DNA from: Terriglobales bacterium
Lineage (GTDB): Bacteria > Acidobacteriota > Terriglobia > Terriglobales > Acidobacteriaceae
Assembly (NCBI GenBank): GCA_035573675.1
Contig: DATMAB010000007.1
Span: 62,001-126,000, forward strand
Length of the DNA: 64,000 nt
Direction of reading: 5' to 3'
The notes under the pieces are model-generated. The model did no database searches and was not told the origin of the DNA. It worked only from the letters and a program-made list of their open reading frames with translations. Made by a program: the position numbers and the translations under genes. Numbering within the stretch: position 1 is the stretch's first letter; every line of letters begins with the position of its first letter. Shown here in pieces: positions 17,280-26,316 of this stretch.

Positions 17280-18101
17280 TCACGGCAGCAGGGCGATGAT
17301 CCGCACCGGTCCGCCCGTCCCACCCTTGATTTTCATCGGCAGCGCAATGAGCGTGGCTCCGGTGGCCGGCAGCCTTTCCAGGTCCGCGACGTTCTCCAAC
17401 CCGTAGATGTTGGCGGCCGCCAGCACCCGGTGCGCAGGGAAGTCGCGCGACTGCCCATAGTCCGTGCTGGCTGTGTCGATGCCGACCCCGTCCACGCGCC
17501 TTGCTACCAGCAGTTCTGCCGCTTCCCGCGAGATGCCGGGGAAGTGCAGCCCAGTCGTCCGGCCCGGTGTGTCGTCGCCGAGGTACTTTTTCTTGTCCGG
17601 CCAGAACCTGCCCCAGCCCGTGCGCACCAGCACGATCGCGCCTGCGGGGATCGCGCCGTGCTTTTTCTCCCAGGCGGAGATGTCTTCCGGGCGCAGGCGA
17701 TAGTCCGCATCTCTCGCGCACGCCTCGGAGATATCCACCACCACGGCCGGTCCCACGAACTGTGCCACCGGAAGCTCGTCCAGCGCCGCTTTGCCCTCAC
17801 CGAAGTGGATGGGGCTATCCAGATGCGTGCCGCCGTGCTCGCTGGCGGCATAGTGCGCTGCCGTGTACCAGTAGCCGCCTGCCGTCATGCCCCACGATTC
17901 TTTCTTCCACTCGAAAGGTTGCGCATTGGGCCAGTAGACGGTCGAGGAATCGAACGCGTGCGTCAGATCGACGAGCTTGCGCTCGTCAATCGCGCCGCTC
18001 GGGGATTTGTCCTCTTCCTTCGTCGGACGCGCATCCTGGTCCGCAGCGAAGCTCAGCAGACACAGTGCAGAGATTGAAAAAGTGAGAAGGTGACGGCGCA
18101 T
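17280..18101 (-). CDS. Secreted cyclase family protein (kynurenine formamidase-like)
   Basis: A 273-residue metal-dependent hydrolase of the cyclase/KynB family. A signal peptide (MRRHLLTFSISALCLLSFA) precedes the domain. The metal-binding motif HGGTHLDSPIHF is intact near residue 89, and VDLTHAFDSSTVYWPNA marks the family start. KynB hydrolyses N-formylkynurenine, but the secreted forms have unknown substrates. It is convergent with the DUF3592 gene. Divergent promoters are not obvious. Confidence 0.87.
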   Translation of the reverse strand: MRRHLLTFSISALCLLSFAADQDARPTKEEDKSPSGAIDERKLVDLTHAFDSSTVYWPNAQPFEWKKESWGMTAGGYWYTAAHYAASEHGGTHLDSPIHFGEGKAALDELPVAQFVGPAVVVDISEACARDADYRLRPEDISAWEKKHGAIPAGAIVLVRTGWGRFWPDKKKYLGDDTPGRTTGLHFPGISREAAELLVARRVDGVGIDTASTDYGQSRDFPAHRVLAAANIYGLENVADLERLPATGATLIALPMKIKGGTGGPVRIIALLP

Positions 18102-18167
18102 GGCAGCCTTCCTCCGGCTCGCAAGGATACGGAGGACGTTGCGCGTCTCACAAGGCTTTACTGGGAG

Positions 18168-18223
18168 CTTGAAACTTGAAACTTGTTTCCTGCGACCTGC
18201 CGCCAGCCACCGGCGACCTGACT
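18168..18223. repeat. Heptamer array 4
   Basis: Eight units in strict 7-bp phase drifting from CTTGAAA through CCTGCGA to CCTGACT. The array ends at the stop codon of the REC-PilZ gene (18224). Confidence 0.65.
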
Positions 18224-19306
18224 TCAGCCTTCTACTCGCTCCAGTTCCGGTTCCGGCTCGGGCACGGTCGGTTCGGCTGCGGGAACGGGTGTTTCTGTGG
18301 GAACCAGCTCGACACTGCGCTCCATCTTGGGCTTGGAGCGGACCAGCTTCTGCACCACCGCGCTGCCCGGCGTGGCCACGCCCGACAGCCGATACATCAG
18401 GAAGTAGCTGACGGCGAGCGTCGCCAGCAGCCCCGCGGTCACCAGCACCGCCGCGCCGGTTAGCGCCGGCGGCGGCGCCACCAGAAAGACCAGGCCGAAC
18501 AGGCTGGTAGCAGCCAGCACCAGGCCGCCGTCGACCGCCAGAGCGGCCAGGCGTTCAGCCAGGGGCGGTTTCTCCCAGGGGAAGCGATAGGTTTCGAGCG
18601 ACTCGGCGGTGGAGATCACGGCGCTCGCCGGAGCCTCTTCGGGACTCTTTTCCAGCCATTCGAGCAGCTTGGCCCGGTGCTCTTCCGGCACCTCCAGGAA
18701 GCGGATGCCGGCGCGCCCGCTGGGATCGGCCCACACGATCTCGCCTCTGGCTTCTACCTTGAGTGGCGCCAACGGCAGCTCAATGCCGAACTGCATCACC
18801 TCGCCACGGGACAGCGGCTGCAGCGCCTGGATGGCCATGCCGCCTTCGCTCACGTTTAGCAGGATGGCCGCGTCCTGCGCCTGTTCCAGGCTGACGAAAG
18901 AGAGCGAATGCACGGGCCGGCGCACTTGGCGCGGCGCTGCCTGCGGGAACAGTACGCGGCAGGCCTGCAGCGTGCGTCGTGCCGCAGATTCTGAAACCGG
19001 CTTGGAGAGGATGAAGTTCGCTCCCATCTCCTGGGCAGAGCGCATGGCTTCGACGCCGCCCACCATGGCCAGGATGACCGTGTCCTTGTTGGCCGCCAGC
19101 AGCCGCGTGCTGAGCAGCACGTGTCCCGGGCCGTCCACCGATTCCCAGTCGAGCACCAGCAGCTCGAACTTCTGCTGGCTCAGCAGTTGCACGGCGGCCT
19201 CGCGCCGCGAACACACCTCCACCGCGATCTCCAGCTCTTCCAGGACGGGACACAAGGTCCCCAGGGCTTCGGCGTCCGTGCCCAGCAACAGACACTGCGC
19301 AGGCAT
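18224..19306 (-). CDS. Receiver-PilZ domain membrane protein
   Basis: A 360-residue protein. Residues 1-120 resemble a response-regulator receiver with Asp53 (LLVLDWES) and Lys102 (FILSKPVS). A PilZ-like c-di-GMP domain follows (RRPVHSLSF, LLNVSEGGMAI, GEIVWADPSGRAGIRFLEV; about 128-220). Residues 250-310 hold hydrophobic helices resembling an RDD module, and the tail is a Glu/Pro-rich stretch. It may link phosphorylation and c-di-GMP to a membrane process. The first arginine of the PilZ RxxxR motif is present as RRPVH, so ligand binding is uncertain. Confidence 0.75.
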   Translation of the reverse strand: MPAQCLLLGTDAEALGTLCPVLEELEIAVEVCSRREAAVQLLSQQKFELLVLDWESVDGPGHVLLSTRLLAANKDTVILAMVGGVEAMRSAQEMGANFILSKPVSESAARRTLQACRVLFPQAAPRQVRRPVHSLSFVSLEQAQDAAILLNVSEGGMAIQALQPLSRGEVMQFGIELPLAPLKVEARGEIVWADPSGRAGIRFLEVPEEHRAKLLEWLEKSPEEAPASAVISTAESLETYRFPWEKPPLAERLAALAVDGGLVLAATSLFGLVFLVAPPPALTGAAVLVTAGLLATLAVSYFLMYRLSGVATPGSAVVQKLVRSKPKMERSVELVPTETPVPAAEPTVPEPEPELERVEG

Positions 19307-19418
19307 ACTGTCGCCATCTTAGGCGCCCTTCCGGACTCTCCCCAAGTACCCTCGCGGGTTCCGGCCGAGGGCACGGCTTTCAGCGGTTCCGGTTCGCCGG
19401 GTTTGGGCGCGGCTGGCC

Positions 19419-19424
19419 TATAAT
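19419..19424 (+). promoter_or_regulatory. -10 box close to the kinase start (possible leaderless mRNA)
   Basis: TATAAT ends 11 nt before the ATG of the Ser/Thr kinase, and there is no Shine-Dalgarno. Transcription would begin about 5 nt before the ATG. A good -35 box is not visible. Confidence 0.4.
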
Positions 19425-19435
19425 GCGCGGTCGGG

Positions 19436-22120
19436 ATGGCGATCGGAAGCGGGACGCGGCTGGGCGCCTATGAGATCCTCGAGCCCATCGGAGCGGGTGG
19501 GATGGGCGAGGTGTATCGCGCCCGCGATACTCGCCTCGGGCGCGACGTCGCCATCAAGATCCTGCCCGAGGCCTTCGCGCACGATGCCGAGCGGCTGGCG
19601 CGCTTCGAGCGCGAAGCCCAATTGCTGGCGGCGCTCAATCATCCTCACATCGCCATCCTTCACGGCCTGGAGGAGATCAACGGCCAGCGTTTCTTGGTCA
19701 TGGAGCTGGTGGAAGGCGGTCCCCTTGTCCCGCAGCTCCGCTTGCCGGTGCCGGAAGCGCTGGAGCTGGCGCGGCAAATCGCCGAGGCGCTGGAAGCAGC
19801 CCACGGCAAAGGCATCATCCATCGCGACCTCAAGCCGGCCAACATCCGGGTCACGTCCGAGGGCCGGGTTAAGGTGCTGGACTTCGGACTGGCGCGCGGT
19901 GAGGCGCCGGTGAAAACCAGCAGCGACTCCGACTCGCCCACGGCCACGTTCCGCACCAGTTTGGGCGGAGCCATGATGGGCACGGTCGCCTACATGAGCC
20001 CCGAGCAGGCGCGTGGCCGCCCAGTGGACAAACGGACCGACATCTGGTCGTTCGGCTGCGTCCTCTACGAGCTGTTGAGCGGGCGGCGGGCGTTCGCCGG
20101 AGAGACGGCGACCGATTCCATCGCCGCCATCTTGGAGCGGGAACCGGAGTGGAGCGCCCTGCCCGATGCCACCCCGGCCGCAATCCGCCGGCTGCTGAAA
20201 CGCTGCCTGCAAAAGGAACGCAAGCAGCGGCTGCACGACATCGCCGACGCCCGGCTGGAGATCGAAGAAGCCATGGCACAGCCGCGGGACGAACCTGCGG
20301 TCGCCGAACCCCCGGGCAGATTGCCACTCTACGCCGTAGCGGCAATCTGCTTGGTCGTGGGAGCGCTGGCGGCATGGGCGGTGCTGTGGAAGCGGAGGGC
20401 GGAGACCCACACCACGCGCCTCGTGCAGGTGTCGCGGCTGACGCACGACCCGGCGCACTCGGAATGGCCCACCTGGTCTCCGGACGGAAAGCTGGTGGCC
20501 TACTCCGCCAACCGCGGCGGCAACTTCGATATCTACGTGCGGCGGATCGAGGGCGGCCAGGACGTGAATGTGACCAACGATTCGGCAGAAGACATCCAGC
20601 CCGCATTTTCCCCCGACGGGCAGTGGATCGCCTTCATCTCGACGCGCTCGTCGCGCACCGGGATGGTGCGCATCGGGTCGACCTTCGGGATGGAGTTCCG
20701 CACCTCGGGCGGCGACCTGTGGGTTGCGCCCGCCCTGGGCGGCCCGGCGCGACGACTGGCGGAGGATGCCAATGCGCCCGCCTGGAATCCGGACGGCAAG
20801 CACATCGCCTACGTCAGCGGCAGCGAGTACCGCCGCTCGATTCTGGAGGTTTCCACCGAGAACAGTAGGGTGCGCACCATCCTGGGGGAGAAAGACTCGG
20901 CGGCGCAAATGGCTCCGACGTCGGGGATGGAAATCACGCGTGTCCACTACTCACCCGACGGAAGGTGGATCACCTTCGCGACAGTCGACCCGGAGCAGGT
21001 CATGATCATGGCGGCGGGGGGCGGTCCGGCCCGCAAGCTGCTGGACGCCTCGACCCACGCGTGGGGACCGCTGGGACGGCGCATCTACTTCCTGCGCCGC
21101 GACGAGCGCGGCGGCACCGAGCTGGGCATGCTGCCCGTGGACCCGGCCAGCGGCGAGGCCAGCGCCGAGCCGCAGCCAGTGGGCATGCTGACCGGGGTGC
21201 TCACTGACCTGACGTTGGCGCGCGACGGCCGGCAGATCGCGGTCTCTGAGCTCGAAGGTTCCATGAACCTGACCCGCCTGCCGCTCGATGCCAGCGGAGC
21301 GAAGCCCGCCGGGCCGGAGGAAGAACTCAGCGAAGGACGAGTGATCGACCGCTATCCTTCCTACTCGCCCGATGGTAACTACATCGCGTACGCCAGCGAC
21401 CGCCTGGGCGGGCAGGAGATCTGGCTACTGGATGTGGCCAAGAAAGACCGCCACCGGCTGACTTTGCCGGGAACAGACCGGGGAGCGAGCACGCCCTACT
21501 GGTCGCCGGACGGCAAGAAGCTGGCACTGGCCCGCGTGATGCCCGACGGGCGGCGCTCCGTATGGCTGGTGGCCGTGGATGGAAGCGAAGCCGGGGAATT
21601 GATTCCGCCGGCGGAAGGCCTGGGCCACGGCCAGTTCTCTCCCGATGGCCGCCGGCTGGTGTTCAACCAGCGCGTGGGAGGCAATCTGCAACTATTCCTG
21701 CTGGACATGCAGTCGCGAAAGCAGCAACAGCTTACCTCTTCGCCTGGAAACAAGTGGTCGGGAGAAGGCTGGTCGCCGGATGGGAAGTGGATCGTTTACT
21801 TTTCAAACGCGGGAGGCAGCATCCAGGTGTGGCGCATTCCGGCAGAGGGCGGGCACGAGGAACAGCTCACCTTCGGACACGACCGCATTCGACATGCCTT
21901 CTATTCGCGCGATGGAAGGTGGCTGTACGTGCAGCCCAACCACGGCAACATCCTGCGCATTCCGGCTGCGGGCGGCAAGCCGGAAGCCGTGACCCGCTTT
22001 CCCGAGTCGGGACTGTTCATCGAGGAGCCCACCATCTCTCCCGACGGGCGCTACCTCGTGTATTGCCGCAGCAACGGTGCGTCGTCTCTGTGGGTCTTGC
22101 AACTGGAAGGAACGGAATGA
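19436..22120 (+). CDS. Serine/threonine protein kinase with TolB/PD40 propeller
   Basis: An 894-residue transmembrane receptor-like kinase. The cytosolic Hanks-type domain (10-275) has the P-loop IGAGGMGEVYRAR, Lys41 in VAIK, catalytic HRDLKPAN (Asp131), DFG (Asp149) and YMSPEQARG. A single helix (about 297-317) precedes roughly ten PD40/TolB-like repeats of the SPDGKW type (WSPDGKLVAYSAN, FSPDGQWIAFIST and so on) forming an extracytoplasmic propeller. It probably senses an envelope signal and phosphorylates unknown proteins. The architecture is abundant in Acidobacteriota. No antisense frame over it is credible. Confidence 0.95.
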   Translation: MAIGSGTRLGAYEILEPIGAGGMGEVYRARDTRLGRDVAIKILPEAFAHDAERLARFEREAQLLAALNHPHIAILHGLEEINGQRFLVMELVEGGPLVPQLRLPVPEALELARQIAEALEAAHGKGIIHRDLKPANIRVTSEGRVKVLDFGLARGEAPVKTSSDSDSPTATFRTSLGGAMMGTVAYMSPEQARGRPVDKRTDIWSFGCVLYELLSGRRAFAGETATDSIAAILEREPEWSALPDATPAAIRRLLKRCLQKERKQRLHDIADARLEIEEAMAQPRDEPAVAEPPGRLPLYAVAAICLVVGALAAWAVLWKRRAETHTTRLVQVSRLTHDPAHSEWPTWSPDGKLVAYSANRGGNFDIYVRRIEGGQDVNVTNDSAEDIQPAFSPDGQWIAFISTRSSRTGMVRIGSTFGMEFRTSGGDLWVAPALGGPARRLAEDANAPAWNPDGKHIAYVSGSEYRRSILEVSTENSRVRTILGEKDSAAQMAPTSGMEITRVHYSPDGRWITFATVDPEQVMIMAAGGGPARKLLDASTHAWGPLGRRIYFLRRDERGGTELGMLPVDPASGEASAEPQPVGMLTGVLTDLTLARDGRQIAVSELEGSMNLTRLPLDASGAKPAGPEEELSEGRVIDRYPSYSPDGNYIAYASDRLGGQEIWLLDVAKKDRHRLTLPGTDRGASTPYWSPDGKKLALARVMPDGRRSVWLVAVDGSEAGELIPPAEGLGHGQFSPDGRRLVFNQRVGGNLQLFLLDMQSRKQQQLTSSPGNKWSGEGWSPDGKWIVYFSNAGGSIQVWRIPAEGGHEEQLTFGHDRIRHAFYSRDGRWLYVQPNHGNILRIPAAGGKPEAVTRFPESGLFIEEPTISPDGRYLVYCRSNGASSLWVLQLEGTE

Positions 22121-22154
22121 CCTCCGGTGCTTCTCCGCCGGCAGCAGACCCGCC

Positions 22155-23096
22155 ATGACACGCTACCGCCCTCCCGTCGGCGTTCCTCGCTTCGGCGGCC
22201 TCGTCACCTTCAGCCGGCTTCCCCACGTCACCTCGACCGACGGCGTGGACTTCGCCATCGTCGGCGTTCCCTTCGACCTCGGTGCCAGCTTCCGCAACGG
22301 GCAGCGCTTCGCTCCCGCCGCTGTGCGCGAGGCCTCGCGCCTCACGGGCATGTACCACCCCGTCCATCAGATCAACGTCTACGATCACGCTTCGGGTGTG
22401 GACTTCGGCGATGCACCGGTCTTTCCCTCGGACCTGGAGCGCAGCCTTCGTTCGATTGAGGAATTTGTTTCGCCGCTGGCGCGGGCCGGCGTGGTGCCCA
22501 TCGCCATCGGCGGCGACCACACCATCCCGCTGCCGCTGCTGCGCCCGCTGGCACGCGAACACGGCCCGCTGGCCCTGGTTCACTTCGACGCCCACTCCGA
22601 CACCGACGACACGCTCTACGGCACCCGCGTCAACCATGGAACGACCTTCCGCCGCGCCGCGGAGGAAAAGCTCATCGATCCGCAACGCTCCATCCAGGTG
22701 GGGTTGCGCGGTTCTCTGGCTTCTGCGGAAGAATTCGCCGCCGCACGCGCCCTGGGTCTTGAGCTCATTGAAGCCCACGAGATGTTCCGGATGGGTGCGG
22801 AAGCCGTCGCCGCGCGCATCCGCCGGCGGATGGACGGCGCGCGCGCCTACCTCAGCTTCGACATTGATTTTGTGGACGCAGCTTGCGTCCCCGGCACCGG
22901 CACTCCGGAGGTCGGCGGGCCGAGCTCGCGCGAAACCCTGGAGCTGCTGCGTGCGCTCGCCGGCCTCGACTTCGCCGGGTTCGACCTGGTGGAAGTGTTG
23001 CCCTCGCAGGACTCCGGCGGCATCACCGCGCTGCTCGCCGCCAACATCATCTTCGAGTTCATCGCGCTCCTGGCGGTCCGCCGCCGGGGAGCTTAG
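22155..23096 (+). CDS. Ureohydrolase (agmatinase/arginase family)
   Basis: A 313-residue binuclear manganese hydrolase. Metal-binding motifs are intact: GGDHTIPLPLL, HFDAHSDT, and SFDIDFVDAACVPGTGTPEVGG. It hydrolyses a guanidino compound such as agmatine to release urea; the GASFRNGQRFAPAAVREASR segment is agmatinase-like. The start ATG at 22155 (MTRYRPPVG) is preferred over upstream codons that overlap the kinase end. It ends in a palindromic repeat shared with the convergent ATP-grasp gene. Confidence 0.9.
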   Translation: MTRYRPPVGVPRFGGLVTFSRLPHVTSTDGVDFAIVGVPFDLGASFRNGQRFAPAAVREASRLTGMYHPVHQINVYDHASGVDFGDAPVFPSDLERSLRSIEEFVSPLARAGVVPIAIGGDHTIPLPLLRPLAREHGPLALVHFDAHSDTDDTLYGTRVNHGTTFRRAAEEKLIDPQRSIQVGLRGSLASAEEFAAARALGLELIEAHEMFRMGAEAVAARIRRRMDGARAYLSFDIDFVDAACVPGTGTPEVGGPSSRETLELLRALAGLDFAGFDLVEVLPSQDSGGITALLAANIIFEFIALLAVRRRGA

Positions 23097-23135
23097 CCCG
23101 GTTTGATCAATCCTGAGTTCGGCAAGCTGTGAAAG

Positions 23136-23155
23136 GGCGCGGCTTCAGCCGCGCC
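23136..23155. repeat. REP-like palindrome, copy 1
   Basis: GGCGCGGCT, TC, AGCCGCGCC, preceded by GAAAG. It lies between the convergent ureohydrolase and ATP-grasp genes. Copies occur at 25441-25460 and 62631-62650. Confidence 0.7.
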
Positions 23156-23199
23156 GCACTCCGGTTCGGTGCAGGGCTAAGCCTTCTCCCCACCCCCCC

Positions 23200-24252
23200 T
23201 CACCCGGCCGCGTAGCGCGCCCGCGCCAGGTCCACGATTTCGCCGATCAGTTGCGTGTAGTTCCTGCCCGACTTGCGCGCGGCCATGGCGAACTCGGCCG
23301 AACTCGCCAGCCACGGGTTGGGATTGGCTTCGATGACGTACGCCTTGTCTTTTTTCCCCAGCCGCAGGTCGATGCGCCCATAGTCGCGCAGCTTCAGCGC
23401 CTGATAGGCGGCCACGGCTGTCTGCTGCACTTTGCGCACCGTCTCTTCGTCCATGTCTTCCACCGGCGCCGACTTCGTGACTTTGTAGGCCTGCGTCTCC
23501 TTCTCCCACTTCACATCCTCGCCCGCGATGCGTGGCGTGCCCTTGGGCAACTTGGAGAGGTCCAGCTCGATCAGCGGCAGCGCTTCCGGATTCTTGTTGC
23601 CCAGAATGGCCACATAGATCTCGCGCCCTTCGATGTACTCCTCGATCAGCACCGGTGAGTCGAACTCGTCATGGATGTAGTGCGTCTGTTCCATCAATTC
23701 TTTCACGCTCCCCACTACGGAACTGCTGCTGATCCCGATGGAGCCGTCCTCGGCGCTGGGTTTCACGATCAGCGGGAACTCGATGTCGTGGGCGTGGTCC
23801 AGCACGCCGCGATAGGAGGTGGCGAACTTTGGCGAGCGGATGCCGTGGAACGCGAACAGCTTCTTGGCCAGCACCTTGTCGTGTCCCAGGAACAGCCCCT
23901 GTCCGTTCGAGCCGGTGTAGGGCAGTCCCAGCAGGTCCAGGTACGCCGCCACGTTCATGTCTTTCGTGTCGTCGCCGGCGTAGGATTCGGTGAGATTGAA
24001 CACCAGGTCCGCTCCGCACTTGGCCAGGCCCACTAGTGTCTGGTCCCGTCCGTCGAGTGCGTAATAGAACGGCTCGTATCCCAGTTTCTCCAGAGCCTCG
24101 AACACTTCCTCGCGGTCGGCCTTTTCCTGCTTCTTCTTGCGCGACCGCCGGCCGCGCTGAGCCGCCGGCTCTTCCTGCGGCTCGAGCTTGGGTTCCTCTT
24201 CGCCCTCCCACACGTCGTAGAGGACCGCGATTCGGAACTTTTTGCCGTTCAC
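23200..24252 (-). CDS. D-alanine-D-alanine ligase-like ATP-grasp protein
   Basis: A 350-residue ATP-grasp enzyme of the Ddl superfamily. The N-terminal domain carries a Lys/Arg/Glu-rich insert near residues 25-48. Core motifs: DLVFNLTESYAGDD, LPYTGSNGQGLFLGHDKVLAKKLF, FPLIVKPSAEDGSIGI, VLIEEYIEGREIYVAILGN, and the metal-binding DLRLGKKDKAYVIEANPNPWL. The substrate is not D-Ala with confidence; such orphan ligases can join other amino acids or peptides. It is followed 22 bp upstream by the zincin gene in the same direction, suggesting a two-gene operon. Confidence 0.85.
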   Translation of the reverse strand: MNGKKFRIAVLYDVWEGEEEPKLEPQEEPAAQRGRRSRKKKQEKADREEVFEALEKLGYEPFYYALDGRDQTLVGLAKCGADLVFNLTESYAGDDTKDMNVAAYLDLLGLPYTGSNGQGLFLGHDKVLAKKLFAFHGIRSPKFATSYRGVLDHAHDIEFPLIVKPSAEDGSIGISSSSVVGSVKELMEQTHYIHDEFDSPVLIEEYIEGREIYVAILGNKNPEALPLIELDLSKLPKGTPRIAGEDVKWEKETQAYKVTKSAPVEDMDEETVRKVQQTAVAAYQALKLRDYGRIDLRLGKKDKAYVIEANPNPWLASSAEFAMAARKSGRNYTQLIGEIVDLARARYAAG

Positions 24253-24274
24253 CGCATCCTCCTCTCCCCCGCGG

Positions 24275-25303
24275 CTAGGGTTGCGTGAACCTGCCCCGCA
24301 GGATGTAGTTCATCGCCAGTCCGGTCACGTACACGGTGATTTCCGTCAGATGCTCGCGCTCGCGCGCCACTTCATACTTCAAGCCCAGTTCCCCGGCCCG
24401 CTGCTCGATGGCGTCCACCAGCCTCTTCAGCAAGGGGCGCTTCACGCCCGTCCAGTAGGTCAGCTTGTCCAGCAGCGCCGCGTGATTCTCGCGCAACAGC
24501 TCCTGTGCCGGGCGCACGCCCCGCTTGCGCCGCTTGGAGGCGGCAAAAATGTCGGTCAGGTCGTTGTCCAGCGCCAGGTCCGCCGGGGAGAGCGGCTCGC
24601 CCATCGCCTTCTCGTAGAACTCGGCCACCGTGGATTCCATCTCTTCCACCGTGATGTCGGTCGAGCCCTGCGGACGCAACGGGTCCTGGTCCCGCACCTC
24701 CCGCGCGATGCGGTCGATGTACTTCAGCTTCTCCAGCGCGCCCCATCCGCGGTATTTCTGCCTCCACTTCGAACCCGGCGTCAGCCAGACGGCAAAGGTC
24801 TCGGCGAAGTCTTCGTCCGGATGCTTCTGCGCGTACCAGCCCTCGATGTGGCGCACGAAGCTGCGCGAGAACGGCACCGGCCGGTAGTTCTCCCGGTACG
24901 GCCGCCGAAAGGGTCCGAACAGCTGCCGCCACTCCGGCGTCTTGTAGAACTCGTAGGCGTAGTTGAATGCGTGGCCCGCTTCGTGACGCAGGTACATCAT
25001 GATTTCACGCGCGTCCTCGACGTCGTCCATCTCCTTTTCCAGGCGGACCAGGTCGGGATTGGCCAGGTAGAACGGAATGCCGATCACCGGCTCGCCCGAC
25101 GGACATCCCCATTCGTCGGTCAGGTAGCACAGCGGCCGGAATTTTCGCATCCGCTTGCGCTCCAGCTCGCGGTAGAGCTGGTGCACGAATCGCTCCAGCG
25201 GCGTTCCCTCCAGCTTCAGCCCCAGTTCCCGGATGGGCTTGCTCAGGATCGCCTGGATGTCCGGCGGCGCTTTCTCGAAGGCGCGCAAGGCGGCTCGCTC
25301 CAA
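24275..25303 (-). CDS. Putative zinc-binding metallopeptidase (HEAGH motif)
   Basis: A 342-residue soluble protein with the zinc-peptidase signature MMYLRHEAGHAFNYAYEF near residue 107 (HExxH) and downstream HPDEDFAETFAVWLTPG with a possible third ligand Glu. It resembles the uncharacterised putative zinc-binding metallopeptidase family. The only open start is a TTG directly after an in-frame stop. It precedes the ATP-grasp ligase by 22 bp, so the pair may make and mature a small modified product; that is inference. Confidence 0.75.
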   Translation of the reverse strand: MERAALRAFEKAPPDIQAILSKPIRELGLKLEGTPLERFVHQLYRELERKRMRKFRPLCYLTDEWGCPSGEPVIGIPFYLANPDLVRLEKEMDDVEDAREIMMYLRHEAGHAFNYAYEFYKTPEWRQLFGPFRRPYRENYRPVPFSRSFVRHIEGWYAQKHPDEDFAETFAVWLTPGSKWRQKYRGWGALEKLKYIDRIAREVRDQDPLRPQGSTDITVEEMESTVAEFYEKAMGEPLSPADLALDNDLTDIFAASKRRKRGVRPAQELLRENHAALLDKLTYWTGVKRPLLKRLVDAIEQRAGELGLKYEVAREREHLTEITVYVTGLAMNYILRGRFTQP

Positions 25304-25435
25304 AGCCTAGCACACCCCGGCGCGAACTCCGCCAGGATTGCGAAGCCAGAATTCCGCATAGGGCTCATCGTTTGGTCGGTGCTCGCCTCGGCTCTTCGAT
25401 TCAGACCTGCGACGGCTCTGTTGACATCCTGTCTT

Positions 25436-25460
25436 GAAAGGGCGCGGCTTCAGCCGGGCC
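25436..25460. repeat. REP-like palindrome, copy 2
   Basis: GAAAGGGCGCGGCTTCAGCC then GGGCC. It is nearly identical to the copy at 23132-23155 including the GAAAG lead, with one arm mismatch. Confidence 0.65.
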
Positions 25461-25479
25461 GTAAGGGCCCCCAATGAAT

Positions 25480-25538
25480 TGTCATCCCGAGGGCCCGCGA
25501 GGGAGCGACGCGGACCGAGCGGGCCCGAGGGACCTTGG
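25480..25538. repeat. Hairpin repeat family, copy in the MITE
   Basis: Arms TGTCATCCCGAGGG (25480-25493) and CGAGGGACCTTGG (25526-25538). Here TCCC pairs with GGGA, where the 57201 copy has TCCT/AGGA and the 13940 copy CCCC/GGGG. Confidence 0.6.
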
Positions 25539-25771
25539 TTTTTCCGCCATTTCCTGCCAAAAACCCCTGTCGAGGATGTCAACAGAGCCACCTGCACTTG
25601 ACTCCGACACCCATCATGTTCCCGATCCTGGACGAATCGTCCGAATCTGGGGCACTAGGAAGCAACGCCTTGGCCGCATGAATCATGCAATCGCAATCAC
25701 AACAGTGACTTACCGTCGCACCATTCGTGGTGGCTGACGTGCAATACAAACCATGATTGGTTGTGTGCTTC

Positions 25772-26194
25772 ATGGCCACCAGACACTCGACAGCCCGAGG
25801 TCGGCCTCGACGGAAGTGCGGATGGTCCTTCGCCGGCGCAGTCGCCATGGTGGTTGTAGTGGCGCTTTCGCTTGCCGCTTACTTCGCTTCAGCGGGATTT
25901 GGCGGGCGCACCATAGCGGCCGAAGCCGCCGCCCCCGATCCGTCCTCCGCCCCTCCCCCACTCCTCCTGCTGCAAGAGCCGGTGCTGCACGGCCGCATCG
26001 TGGAGGTACGCGGCCGCTCTTGGCCCAACGCCACCGTCATGGTCAACGGCCTGTCCGTGCCCGCCATCTTTCCCGACGGCAGCTTCCGCTACTTCATGCC
26101 TGCGCTCCCCGCGGGCTCCCATGCCATCACCGTCACCGCCCAGACCGCCGCCGGGGACACCAAGACCGTGCGCAGCTCCGTGGTCGTGCAGTAA
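25772..26194 (+). CDS. Membrane-anchored Ig-like domain protein
   Basis: A 140-residue protein. A basic N-terminus (MATRHSTARGRPRRK) precedes one helix (VAMVVVVALSLAAYFASAG), a Pro/Ala linker, then an Ig-like beta-sandwich (VLHGRIVEVRGRSWPNATVMVNGLSVPAIFPDG begins it; it ends DTKTVRSSVVVQ). Such domains stabilise or bind carbohydrates or proteins at the cell surface; no catalytic residues are visible. An earlier in-frame start 5 codons upstream exists. Function unknown. Confidence 0.65.
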   Translation: MATRHSTARGRPRRKCGWSFAGAVAMVVVVALSLAAYFASAGFGGRTIAAEAAAPDPSSAPPPLLLLQEPVLHGRIVEVRGRSWPNATVMVNGLSVPAIFPDGSFRYFMPALPAGSHAITVTAQTAAGDTKTVRSSVVVQ

Positions 26195-26316
26195 AGGGAG
26201 TGCTCCGGTCAACGCAAGCACCGTACGAATGGCCGACACTGGCCCTGCAGGTGTTCGGTTGCGTTCCCATCCCAGCTGCGATATAAGCCCACCCATCGGC
26301 TAGCAGCGGAATCAAA

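Larger units (their letters stand above)
25414..25589. mobile_element. MITE-like element with 17-bp perfect terminal inverted repeats
   Basis: The left end GGCTCTGTTGACATCCT (25414-25430) is exactly reverse-complemented at 25573-25589, giving a 176-bp unit with no coding frame. Inside lie a REP-like palindrome (25436-25460) and a hairpin-family copy (25480-25538), so it is a nested mosaic. The 468-bp gap from 25304 to 25771 holds nothing else recognisable. Confidence 0.65.

Noticed and set aside
19418-20947. A 509-codon frame on the minus strand
   Set aside because: Antisense to the well-supported Ser/Thr kinase domain; open only because of high GC content.
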